Positions 17,801 through 26,565 of a stretch of DNA of 64,000 nt are shown here, piece after piece (within the stretch, counting starts at the first letter, position 1; every line of letters begins with the position of its first letter). The stretch comes from Bradyrhizobium sp. AZCC 2176 (GTDB taxonomy: Bacteria > Pseudomonadota > Alphaproteobacteria > Rhizobiales > Xanthobacteraceae), in assembly GCF_036924645.1 (NCBI RefSeq), contig NZ_JAZHRX010000001.1, positions 1,550,001-1,614,000 on the forward strand, given 5' to 3'. Made by a program: the position numbers and the translations under genes. The notes under the pieces are model-generated. The model was not told the DNA's origin and did no database searches. It saw only the letters and a list, made by a program, of their open reading frames with translations.

Positions 17801-18055
17801 TTGCAATCCGACGCTTACATCCTCGATAAGTATCGGCGGCGGGTTCTTGCCGGTCTGACGCCGGAGGAAACGAGTGAGTTCGAAATTCTAGACGCACAGC
17901 TTCCGTTCGATGGAAAGCCAGTCTCGACTCCCACCCCATCACCTCTTTCTCCAAAAGAGCAGCGATGGCTGGAACTGCACGAAAAGATGGAAACAGCTCG
18001 CGAGAATAATCTTGCGCGTGGATACTGGCGTTGTCTGACGAAGGTTGGCGGATGA
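17801..18055 (+). CDS. 84-residue hypothetical protein
   Basis: Charged, probably helical cytosolic protein (L-D-K-Y-R-R-R-V-L-A-G-L-T-P-E-E-T-S-E-F-E-I-L-D at the N-terminus; a second helical stretch P-K-E-Q-R-W-L-E-L-H-E-K-M after a Pro/Ser/Thr linker). Start TTG, chosen because AGAGGAG lies 9-15 bases upstream. FNR-type box 6 is 127 bases upstream. Family not recognised. Confidence 0.65.
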   Translation: MQSDAYILDKYRRRVLAGLTPEETSEFEILDAQLPFDGKPVSTPTPSPLSPKEQRWLELHEKMETARENNLARGYWRCLTKVGG

Positions 18056-18812
18056 GATATATCGAATGATATATCGCCGAACTTGGATGGGCATAATGCC
18101 CGCGCCGGCTCGAAACCTGTTCTCTGGTCAATCGAAGGAGCGAGGGAGAGATAGTTCCGAATCTCATTCTTGCGATGGAACTACCATTTGCGGCAAGGAC
18201 CGCCATCTCGCGCCTGCTCGGGCGTGGGCGCATGTAAGGTCAAATGCCGGCGCCTGGAATCGTTCACGGCGGAACCGACGGCGGAGGCATTCGTGATCAG
18301 GCCGCGATCTGCAGCCGGCGCGTCTATGAAGGAAGCCGACTGAATGCGGAGCGCGACGGAGCAAGCAAACCTTTGCGGTTGGCTCATTGCGACTGAGCGC
18401 ATTGGAAAAAAGACATGCCAGGTCAAACTCAGCGATGTGGACCAACGTTGCGATGCAAATCGCAGCAGTAGCGAGTGCGATCAATCGGCACGTTTTTTGC
18501 TCATCCTGGTCATCTGATGCGCTCCTTCGAGGCCGGCCTACCTTTTTAGGGGTGCCGGTCAAGAGCTGCCCGCGACCCTTCACGCTGGCGGTCAACTGGG
18601 GCAGCGACGGCTGTAGGTGCCTTTATGCATGGTACTGGGTGGATGGGGCTGCACGATCATTGAGGAACTAAGTGATCGGATCAGAATTGAAAACTGCTTG
18701 TGAAAACGCTGGATAACACGGTGTGCGGCTTACCATCAAACTGAAACGTCCGCCTGGATCCAGCGAAAGGGAGTGTTGAGACTGCGAGTGGTATCCGTAG
18801 AGGACGAGTGCC
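18056..18812. other. intergenic, no supported gene
   Basis: About 755 bases. Open frames of 80-145 codons occur on both strands, but they overlap one another and none has a recognisable motif or ribosome-binding site. Holds the promoter of the response-regulator gene at 18813. Confidence 0.4.
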
Positions 18813-19532
18813 GTGTCAGTAATTCTCGTGGTCGACGAACACAGCATCTATCGAAGTGGACTCAGGAAGGTCATAGAAACGCGTTTTCCGCATTTTCGTG
18901 TCGTTGAGGCGTCAAGGCTCCCCCACTCAGACATCAGCGAAGCTTTCAACTTGATTCTGATCGATTCCGGCAGCCTGAGCTACGGCACCATGGAGCTGCT
19001 AGCTGAATGGCATGAGGTGAGGCCGAAGGCACGTATTGCCGTTCTTTCTGGAGCCAAGAGCAGGGTCGAAGCACTGCACTATCTTTCAGTTGGCTTTCAC
19101 GGCTTTTTGCACAAGCTTCAGTCAGAGGAGGAGTTGCTTGACGCCATCCACGATTTGCTCTCGGGTCGCATTTACATTCCGATCTGGGTTGTCGAAGGCG
19201 ATGCGGACGACGATGATGACATTTCATTTCGCGAAGATGTTGAGCAGGAAACCCTAAAATTGACGCGCCGCCAGAATGAAGTCCTGACCCTGCTTGCTCG
19301 GGGGATGTCCAATAAGGAGATCGCGCGAGAACTAAATATTGCCGAAGGCACGAGCAAGATTCATACTGCCGCGCTACTGCGCGTCCTTGGCGCACGAAAT
19401 CGGACCGAAGCGGCTTTCAAGGCAGCGAAGATCGTAAGATCAAGAGGGCATGACAAGAGCCTCCAGAACGGGACCCCTGCAATCCACAGGTCGTGGCTTG
19501 ATTGGGGAAAAGCTCGCAAATTCTCCGCCTAA
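18813..19532 (+). CDS. NarL/LuxR-type response regulator (copy 2)
   Basis: 239-residue paralogue of the regulator at 1204-1944: the first seven residues differ at one position, and D8/E9, D51 (L-I-D-S-G-S), K101 and the LuxR HTH (L-T-R-R-Q-N-E-V-L) are collinear. GTG start with GAGGA upstream. An acidic linker (G-D-A-D-D-D-D-D) separates receiver and HTH. Transcribed outward from the EPS genes in mirror orientation to copy 1. No partner kinase is nearby. Confidence 0.9.
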   Translation: MSVILVVDEHSIYRSGLRKVIETRFPHFRVVEASRLPHSDISEAFNLILIDSGSLSYGTMELLAEWHEVRPKARIAVLSGAKSRVEALHYLSVGFHGFLHKLQSEEELLDAIHDLLSGRIYIPIWVVEGDADDDDDISFREDVEQETLKLTRRQNEVLTLLARGMSNKEIARELNIAEGTSKIHTAALLRVLGARNRTEAAFKAAKIVRSRGHDKSLQNGTPAIHRSWLDWGKARKFSA

Positions 19533-19806
19533 TCGAGAAGCCACGGGAATCGCTCAAGACCGAATGCGGGACCGGTCCGGCCTCCGCGTTGTCGCCGAGG
19601 CTTGCGTCCCGATTATCCATTAACTGACAATCCCTGCCGCGGCGATCCGACAGCCCTTCTCTCGTTGTTCGATAACCACCCCTGCCTCAACGAGCGGCTC
19701 GAGGTGGCATTTCGGGATCGAAGGTCGAGTAAGGGTTGTTTTGCCGGCATCGGCGCTCTGAGGTGAAACCGGTATGGCCGCAAAATTCCCGCCGGTTTCA
19801 TTGTCC

Positions 19807-20226
19807 TCAAGCAGATTCCTGAAGTCCTGCAATTAACTGGCGGATCCGGGCCACCACCGCTTTCGCAGAGGCTTCGCCTTCAGTTACTTCGTAGGAGTGC
19901 TCGGCGAACAAGCTAACAGCCTGAGCTTGGTCGAGTTCGAAGAAAGTCTTCACTGCACTCCAACCTTCCAGATCACGGAACGTCGGAGTGAGTTCGCCAT
20001 TTTGCTTGCCCACCTCCCATGACAAACCATCTTCTGCGAAGATGCCTGAGCAGCACGCAAGACCAATAGCGCACGCCGCTGTGTTGCACGACCGCTCGCC
20101 AAGCCAGAGAAATCCGCCTCGTTGAATCTTGGATTTGCCCCAACCTTGAAGGTTGAAGCGAGGGGAGTTACCGTCGCGGTAGTCCTCCAAGAGTGCCGCC
20201 AGGCGTGTCAGGCGTTCGCGGTTCAT
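19807..20226 (-). CDS. 139-residue hypothetical protein (CNTAACAIG motif)
   Basis: Cytosolic protein. It starts with an R-L-x-x-L-A-A-L-L helix and has the central motif C-N-T-A-A-C-A-I-G-L-A at about 46-56. I recall a similar C-G-T-A-A-C-A-x-G motif in phage and plasmid-borne uncharacterised proteins. ATG with GGACGGAAA just upstream. No function can be given; the motif hints at mobile-element origin. Confidence 0.65.
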   Translation of the reverse strand: MNRERLTRLAALLEDYRDGNSPRFNLQGWGKSKIQRGGFLWLGERSCNTAACAIGLACCSGIFAEDGLSWEVGKQNGELTPTFRDLEGWSAVKTFFELDQAQAVSLFAEHSYEVTEGEASAKAVVARIRQLIAGLQESA

Positions 20227-20910
20227 TTTCCGTCCGTAGCCTCTTTCCGGAATCGAAGCAATTCGCTAGCTAAAAATGCGCTGGCGGTGTCCACACCGTA
20301 TCGTCATGATCGTGCGGCTCCTCGCCCGCTACCAGATCAAGCGCGCAACTCTAGAATTTCAAGCCTTGGTCGATCGATGTATCAACGCAAGGGATGTCAC
20401 ATTGATACATGCCGCCGCGCATCCGATCAATCCATGACTGCGCCGAACCCTTCCTTGTCAGCTCAGCGCGGTCTCATGGGCGAGAATGTTCCTCCTACAG
20501 CACCATGCCGTATTTGATGCCATGTTCCTCCAACTGGACCAGGAACGATTGGAACCGCTCGGGCGGGCGGCGATGACCATCTCGTTGACCGCTAGTGTCC
20601 TAGAGCCTCCGCCTTCTGGCGAACCAAGATTTGTTCGCTGGCCCGCTTCAACATCTGCATGCGCTGATGCGGCTGCTCTGTTCGCGTGACAGGCCGGAGA
20701 CGCTCGAAATGCTGTCGCGTAGCCCTTCCAGTACGATGCGGATCTTCTCTTTGGCCGAGTACTGCCGACATGTCTGGCGCCGAATGTCCTTCAGCACTTT
20801 GTTCTGCCGGTGCTTTATCCTTTATCCGGGCCGGATTTCTGTTTCATCTTCGCTCCTTGCGGCTACGATGATCTAGGAATTCCTCCCTCCGTGAAGCCCC
20901 TCAGTTTATC
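20227..20910. other. intergenic, degraded
   Basis: About 680 bases. On the minus strand, short coding-like pieces such as Q-M-L-K-R-A-S-E-Q-I-L-V and V-Q-L-E-E-H-G-I-K-Y-G-M-V-L appear in different frames, suggesting a decayed gene of unknown type. Nothing intact. Confidence 0.35.
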
Positions 20911-21885
20911 TCATGGGCGCTGACGGGGAACAGGGCGCAGGCAAGGTGATGGCATGTTCGCAGTGCGTCGCGCGCTGGTCGGCTTTACGGAATTGGCAGC
21001 TTCGGCAAGTGGCGGAGGCGGATCTGCCCGAAGCTCCGAAGGGTCGCCGGAAAAGAAGATTAGGATGGACCAATCCGTCGATAGCTCAAGCCAGTTGCTG
21101 TTGCCGGCTCCTTGATTGCTACCTGAGCCTGGCTCAACTGCGGCGTCCGGGTCGCGCCACCAGACCGCTCCAACGTTGGCTACGAGTCTCAGTTTCGGAT
21201 CGGTCGTTTTCATGTCCATTTGGACGTACACGGCGTCCACGCTTCCGGCTGCATAGGCGCCTCGCTTCGCTATCCATAACACTCGATTGCGGCCAGGCGA
21301 GGGGGTGTCGATGACGATTACCCCGTTCGGTTGGGTCTCAATTTTCATTTCGGTGGCAGTATTTCTGGCACTGGTAGCGGCGAACTGGGCTCCCGTGATT
21401 TCGTCTTGGCTCTGGTCCTGTACTAGGTTCCATTCCTTGCTGCCGCGGAGGTGCACGTACGTTTTTGCGTTTGCGACAATGATTTTTGCATCGGGGCTGG
21501 AATAGGCGGGCGCACCAAACATTGGATAGATCGTTCCCAAAGCTGTAACGGCCGTAAAATTCGAAGGCGGGGCACTGCCTTGGGGTGGCTTGTACGCGCC
21601 GCTGCACCAGGAGTAGGTGCTGGGCACTCCAGCGGGAAATGCTTCACTGCCGCCCGGGGTGTTTTGCGCGATGGCATCCAGCGTAGGTGCGGTCTCTGTA
21701 GCTCCGCTCGAAGGCCTCATCGGTTCGTTTGCCGAAACGGGGCCCCTCGCCGCAACACCAAGAATCACCGCCACTCCGACCCGCAAGAACAAGGTCGGCA
21801 GCTTCCGCAGGAAGCGGACGGCGCCATCTCCAAACATTGCAAGCCGCGAGAGCAAAGAGGCAAATTCACTAGAATTGGACAGCAT
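20911..21885 (-). CDS. secreted member of the EPS-linked three-paralogue family
   Basis: 324 residues. Unlike its paralogues it has an N-terminal export signal: basic start, hydrophobic helix L-F-L-R-V-G-V-A-V-I-L-G-V-A-A, then P-V-S-A-N-E. The family domain follows (about 70-290): S-E-A-F-P-A-G-V-P-S-T-Y, V-A-N-A-K-T-Y-V-H-L-R, A-V-Y-V-Q-M-D-M-K, N-V-G-A-V-W-W-R-D. The Ig-like and C-terminal domains are missing, and the last 30 residues are low-complexity and may be a frameshifted end. A degenerate FNR-like box lies 69 bases upstream. Confidence 0.8.
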   Translation of the reverse strand: MLSNSSEFASLLSRLAMFGDGAVRFLRKLPTLFLRVGVAVILGVAARGPVSANEPMRPSSGATETAPTLDAIAQNTPGGSEAFPAGVPSTYSWCSGAYKPPQGSAPPSNFTAVTALGTIYPMFGAPAYSSPDAKIIVANAKTYVHLRGSKEWNLVQDQSQDEITGAQFAATSARNTATEMKIETQPNGVIVIDTPSPGRNRVLWIAKRGAYAAGSVDAVYVQMDMKTTDPKLRLVANVGAVWWRDPDAAVEPGSGSNQGAGNSNWLELSTDWSILIFFSGDPSELRADPPPPLAEAANSVKPTSARRTANMPSPCLRPVPRQRP

Positions 21886-22345
21886 GAGAATGATCCTTCA
21901 CGCTGGATAGGCCACTTTGCATATAGGTTAGGCACAGGATCAGTAGCCCCGACTTGACCAATCTCAAAAGCAGCTGGTTTTGTTCGCGTAAGTCCATGCG
22001 GACAGCTGAGTGCTCTCCTTGCTATGGCCAGCTGGACGACCCGGTCGGACGGGCACATGGGCCGAAGGATGCCCGCTACCCGAAAGAAAGGCACATCGGA
22101 CGGACGTATACCCCGCAAAGGGGCTGTGCGGTCGTGTCCCGGTCCGCTCTTAATTGATCATGGCTGATCGCTCAGGGGCAAGCGTGAGACATCCGGGTGG
22201 GATGCAACACCGTCACTTCCGCTACTCAACCCAGCGAAAGAATGGAGGAATTTCGATTGTGATCTGGACTTGGCAGCGTGTCCTCCCGCCAGCGAAGCCG
22301 AACCGTGGCCGTGCTGACGGGAGAAACGGTACGCTACCGGTTCGG
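21886..22345. promoter_or_regulatory. intergenic with degenerate FNR-like box
   Basis: About 460 bases between two leftward family genes, with the promoter of 20911-21885. No supported gene. Confidence 0.4.
21954..21967. promoter_or_regulatory. degenerate FNR-like box
   Basis: TTGACCAATCTCAA has the TTGA-N6-TCAA core but only one full half-site. It lies 69 bases upstream of the secreted family member, a plausible spacing. Confidence 0.3.
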
Positions 22346-24055
22346 CTAGCTCGCTTTAGCCAATGTCTGAGCCAATGTTGCCGACAAGTCGGTCCGATTT
22401 AACCCTCCGCTGAGACCAGCTCCAGTGTCGGCAAAACTTGTCGCCGCAAACTGGTTCACCAAATTCATCGGCTGTAGGCTGATGGCACTTTGCTGGACTG
22501 CGCTGGGTTTGCTGACCAGGCTGACGTTGTCATAGAGCGCGCCGTGGCCGTCGGCACCTTGGCCTGCGGCCTCGCGGAAGGTGAGGCGGTCTTGACCGCC
22601 GGTGCCGGTCACCGAGAAGTGGTGGGTTTGCCAGTTGCTGCCGGGCGGGACAGTGGCGACTACCTTATCGTTCCACAAAACTTCGATCGTGTTGGTGCTC
22701 AGGCCGGAGTCGGACCGCGACCGCGCATCGAAAGAGAGATCGTAGCTCTGCCCCGCAGTGGTCTTCACGGCTTGGTAGAGACCGTCACGAGCGCCTTGAT
22801 AATCGAGTTCCCCAAAGTTCGACCCGTTGGTGGCCTTGACGTTGTTGAGATTGTTCCACAACTCGATCGTCCCGCCGCTTATCGCCGTCCAGCCCGGTAT
22901 CGAACTGAATCCGGCCCAGCGGCCCGCAGCCAGGGATGAGGCTTCGAAGGATCCGTTCACCAGGAGGTTCTCGCCACTTGGCGCTGGCGTCTGCGTTGGG
23001 GGTGTTGGCGACGACGGAGATGAAGGAGCTCCCGCGCCGTCCACCTTCACACTTAACAGCGACGACGCCGAACTGGTGTTGCCGGCTGTGTCAGTGGCCT
23101 TCGCAGTAAAGTTGTGCGAGCCGGTCGCCAAGTTGCTCGTCGCGACGCTCCAGGTGCCGCTCGCGTTCGCCTTTGCCGTGCCGATCTGCGTCGACCCATC
23201 GAACAGTTTGACGGTGCTGCCGGCCTCTGCCGTGCCAGATAACGTCAGAACGCTCGCGGTTGTGATCTTATCCCCGACCGCGCCGGTATCCGGCGTAAAC
23301 GCTGCAATCTTGGGCGCTGCGGGAGCCGTGGTGTCCGGATTGGTTGTGACCGGAGGCGTGTTCACAGCTCCGCGCAACGGAGGAGGCAGATTGCCCTGAA
23401 ACTCCGCTGTGGTCGTGGAATAGTAGCCAAGCGTCTTCCATTGCGTCGAGAGCTCAACCCAGTTGGTGCCACCGATGCCTGGATTGTTGCTGTGGTCCTG
23501 AAGATAAGGGGCGTTCGCGTCGCGCCACCAGTCGGCGCCCACCATGGCAACCAGGTTTGCGTTCGCATCCGTTGTCCTCATGTCCATTTGGACATAGACG
23601 GCGTCAATCGTTCCGGCCTGGTAGGTGCCTCGCGACTGAAACCAGAAGTGATCATTGTACCCGTTCGGCGGGGCATCGAAAGATGCGCCTCCGCCCGACA
23701 GGGGGCTCACGTTCATCGCGTATCCACCGTTATTAGTGAAGTCGGTGACGAAATGACCGCCGGTTATTGGAAGTTTTGACTGGTCCTGGACCAAGACCCA
23801 TTCGCCCGTTTGTTTGATGCGGACATAGGTCTTCGAATTGGCAACCTCGACGTTTGCGTTTGGATTTGTGAGGGGTTGTCCCTCCTGGTGATAGACCTGT
23901 CCCCACCCTTCAACTGCGGTGAAGCCTGCGGGCGGCGTATGCAGCCCGTCGTCGTTCCAGCCTTTGTACCAGTTCCAGCTGTGCGGTACGCCCTGTGGAA
24001 AGCCTTCGCTCATGTTGAGCGTGTTTTGCGTGACGATGTCCGATAGTGATGCCAT
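22346..24055 (-). CDS. full-length EPS-linked family protein: novel domain + Ig-like + CBM-like
   Basis: 569 residues, best-preserved family member. Residues 1-235 are the conserved domain (W-Y-K-G-W-N-D-D-G-L-H, A-V-Y-V-Q-M-D-M-R, G-A-D-W-W-R-D, N-P-G-I-G-G-T-N-W-V-E-L-S-T-Q-W). Residues about 250-345 are an Ig-like domain (A-S-V-L-T-L-S-G-T-A-E-A, T-A-G-N-T-S-S-A-S-S-L-L). About 370-510 is a jelly-roll/CBM-like domain beginning G-E-N-L-L-V-N-G-S-F-E. There is no N-terminal signal, so type I secretion is possible; no export genes are nearby. ATG with AGGGAA upstream. Role unknown; EPS binding or modification is inferred from location. Confidence 0.85.
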   Translation of the reverse strand: MASLSDIVTQNTLNMSEGFPQGVPHSWNWYKGWNDDGLHTPPAGFTAVEGWGQVYHQEGQPLTNPNANVEVANSKTYVRIKQTGEWVLVQDQSKLPITGGHFVTDFTNNGGYAMNVSPLSGGGASFDAPPNGYNDHFWFQSRGTYQAGTIDAVYVQMDMRTTDANANLVAMVGADWWRDANAPYLQDHSNNPGIGGTNWVELSTQWKTLGYYSTTTAEFQGNLPPPLRGAVNTPPVTTNPDTTAPAAPKIAAFTPDTGAVGDKITTASVLTLSGTAEAGSTVKLFDGSTQIGTAKANASGTWSVATSNLATGSHNFTAKATDTAGNTSSASSLLSVKVDGAGAPSSPSSPTPPTQTPAPSGENLLVNGSFEASSLAAGRWAGFSSIPGWTAISGGTIELWNNLNNVKATNGSNFGELDYQGARDGLYQAVKTTAGQSYDLSFDARSRSDSGLSTNTIEVLWNDKVVATVPPGSNWQTHHFSVTGTGGQDRLTFREAAGQGADGHGALYDNVSLVSKPSAVQQSAISLQPMNLVNQFAATSFADTGAGLSGGLNRTDLSATLAQTLAKAS

Positions 24056-24633
24056 TTAGAAATATTCCCTTGTTATTTTGCATTCCCCCAAGTTCTGAGC
24101 ATTGCCTGCACATTGTTCATGTGTGCAGCGAAAGCGGCCGGACGCTGGCAACACAATTTGTCGCGAATGTGTTGGATATCTCATACACGTGTATAGCCGA
24201 AAATGCAGGCAGCGCGCCTCGCCAATATCCTTTGAGTTCAAAGCATGTTGCATTGGCCGCGGCAAAACGTCCGTAGCGGTTTTCAAACCCGAGACAGCGC
24301 TCACCGCGGTCAAGCGAGAATGGGTATTTGCAGATTTTTGGGCCGGTCCGCGCAGCGAGCCATAACGACGGCGATAGTTGGGCCAATATTAGCCACTCTG
24401 TGTTGGCGAGAGGCCTCAATCATGATCGTTTGCGGCGAGTCGGAGGCATCTCATTCCGGATGGATCATCATCCGACGTAACGCCTGAAGGGGGCGATGAG
24501 TGCCGTCGGCGCCGATGCACCGCTTCGTCGCAGCGACGAGGATGACGCTTCGGATTCAATTTTCATGTGTTGACGGCCCCGGCGGATCAAGATGTTTTTG
24601 ACGGTTTGAAAGTGAGGGGACGGTAGCGGTCAT
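24056..24633. other. intergenic before a transposase remnant
   Basis: About 580 bases. Holds the promoter of the 22346-24055 gene. No box of the FNR type and no supported gene. Confidence 0.4.
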
Positions 24634-25385
24634 GTGTCCGGCCGCCGCCGTACCAAGCACCATCTGATTGTGACGCATGAGGTGACGAACAGCGGCTCAC
24701 ATCGGGCTCAACCGGCCAATATGGCCAAGCAGGCCAAGGCTGTTCTCAAGACCGAGACGCTCGATGCCGTGGCCGATCGCGGCTACTTCAGCAGCCTGGA
24801 GATCCTCGGGTGTCACGAGGCCGGCATCACAGTGACTCTGCCCAAGCCGATGACGTCGGGTGCCAAATCGGAGGGGCGCTTCGGCAAGCAGGACTTTGCC
24901 GATTTGCGAGAGGAGGACGCCTATCGCTGTCCAGCCGGAGAGCAACTGCCATATCGCTTTACGAGCGAGGAGGACGGCAAGCGGCTACGGCGCTACTGGA
25001 CCACAGCTTGTCAAGTTTGTTCGCTCAAATCGCAGTGCACGACAGGGCCAGAGCGGCGGATTCCGCGATGGGAGCATGAGCATCTGCTCGAAGCTGTGCA
25101 GCAGCGCCTCAATGCAAACCCACAAGCCATGCGCCAGCGTCGCGAGACGGTCGAGCATCCGTTCGGCACGATGAAGGCCCGCATGGGAGCGACACACTTC
25201 CTCACCAAAACGCTTCCAAAAGTAGCCGCCGAGATGGCTCTCTCGGTCCTCGCCTATAACCTGACACAAGTGATGAACATCGTCGGGACCAGGCCGCTAA
25301 TAGCTGCAATCGTGGCCTGAGACCGAACCGGTCTTGGCTTCTCACCGACTCCCTGGAAAAGGTGTTTTTACACGGCCAAGACCCA
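24630..25385 (+). mobile_element. IS1182-type transposase, 5'-truncated
   Basis: A 228-codon frame (24634-25320) gives only the C-terminal half of an IS1182-family DDE transposase: H-H-L-I-V-T-H-E-V-T-N, A-V-A-D-R-G-Y-F-S, a Cys-rich zinc-type stretch (A-C-Q-V-C-S-L-K-S-Q-C) and E-H-P-F-G-T-M-K with the catalytic Glu region. The N-terminal half with the first catalytic Asp is missing, so it cannot transpose by itself. Confidence 0.85.
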
Positions 25386-25577
25386 TCTCCGACATCACCC
25401 CGCCCGCAGGCCCTCACAGAACCGCTCCTGCCCTTTGGTGGCGCCGCGGGTTTTGGTTCGGGCTGCGCAAAGCACTCCTTTGCAAGACGAGAAACGGCAG
25501 ACGCGCTTCAAGACCATGAGTTACGACGTCAGGGGTGGTGTTGAGGGTGACGCAAAACTTTCGGTGATGACAGGCCT

Positions 25578-25718
25578 TTAACCGCCATACTTCAAAATCA
25601 TGCCCATAATGCCGACGAGCAGCAAAGGCACGACGAGCCACAGCGGCTCGCTTCTCAACTTCGCGATTGGGCCAAACACCACAATACAGACGGCCAGGCT
25701 GATCCAAAACAACGCCAT
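25578..25718 (-). CDS. 46-residue membrane protein
   Basis: Small protein with two hydrophobic segments, M-A-L-F-W-I-S-L-A-V-C-I-V-V-F and L-W-L-V-V-P-L-L-L-V-G-I-M-G-M-I, separated by a charged turn (K-L-R-S-E). AAGG lies 9 bases before the ATG. It lies between the IS1182 remnant and the nuclease pseudogene. Family not recognised. Confidence 0.55.
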   Translation of the reverse strand: MALFWISLAVCIVVFGPIAKLRSEPLWLVVPLLLVGIMGMILKYGG

Positions 25719-25799
25719 TCCTGGGAACCTTTTTTCGCTCCGAAGGGTCCTTAACCAGCTCTCACCTTCGCAGCAATCACCATTTGCCCCGTTGGAAAA

Positions 25800-26232
25800 T
25801 CACTGCACCGAAAACCCGCCGCGCAGGATGCTGTGCTGCTTCAGCCAGTCGATTCCTCGGCGGTCGAGCTCGTGACCAAAAACGGAAAGCCACAGCGCTC
25901 GAGGTGGTCGCGCATCGCTTCCTGCGACGACGACAACCGGCCAGAGCCGCGCCGTTTCAATTCGAGGAAAACCATCTGCCGCCCAGGTCCGGCAAATTGC
26001 AAGTCAGGCCAGCCGGCGACGACGCCGAGCCGCCTGCACCGGTTCGCCTTCACCGGTATTGCCGCTGGTGGTATGGATGCACCGCAAGCGCGGACTAAGC
26101 TAGCGGCGGGTCACGTCGAGCAAAAACGCATGGCTCTGGAATTCGGTCGGGTGCCGGCGCGATCCGGCCGCGCTGCCGTTTGCCATGAAACAGGTGCAAT
26201 TGCCGCGCTGGCGCCGCCGTCACGACGCTCAC
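25800..26232 (-). pseudogene. VRR-NUC-domain nuclease pseudogene
   Basis: Read leftward across at least three frame changes: R-Q-L-H-L-F-H-G-K-R-Q-R-G, E-F-Q-S-H-A-F-L, then G-W-P-D-L-Q-F-A-G-P-G...V-F-L-E-L-K-R-R-G (the PD-(D/E)xK nuclease core), ending W-L-K-Q-H-S-I-L-R-G-G-F-S-V-Q. Such nucleases come mostly from phages. The GTG start overlaps the stop of the next gene upstream (GTGA), so both were one operon. Confidence 0.65.
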
Positions 26233-26402
26233 CCGATGATCGCCCGCAGCCTGGCCGGCGTTGATGCCGCCGCCGCCGCACTGCTGCGCTCGGCCAGCCG
26301 GCCGCGAAGCTCGGCAAGTTCGAGCCGGAGCGCATCGACCTCGGCCCGCAGTTGCTCTCGTGCCTGCCGCTCCTCGCCAATGAGGGTACCGGCCGCCGAC
26401 AT
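26229..26402 (-). CDS. small coiled-coil protein, phage-like
   Basis: About 57 residues: S-A-A-G-T-L-I-G-E-E-R-Q-A-R-E-Q-L-R-A-E-V followed by leucine/alanine heptads (L-R-L-E-L-A-E-L-R-G-R-L-A-E-R). The frame is open to 26498, so the start is uncertain. It overlaps the nuclease pseudogene start. Probably part of a prophage remnant. Confidence 0.45.
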   Translation of the reverse strand: MSAAGTLIGEERQAREQLRAEVDALRLELAELRGRLAERSSAAAAASTPARLRAIIG

Positions 26403-26565
26403 GGCCGCTTTCAGGCTTGTCGTGAACGATGAACACCATCTCCCCCACAACCGCGAATGCCTCCAACGGTGCGCAATTCTTATATTGACGAGCATCAAGT
26501 CAGAGGCGCCGCTCCCAGCGGAGTATCCAGCTCCGTGCTACTCGCAGAATAGGCGTCTTTTTACC

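Noticed and set aside
18164..18595. 143-codon minus-strand frame
   Set aside because: No motif, no ribosome-binding site and competing frames; treated as non-coding.
26185..26565. Longer N-terminus for the coiled-coil protein
   Set aside because: It overlaps the opposing coiled-coil and nuclease genes and lacks any domain; the conserved RHAIETAP start is at 26566.
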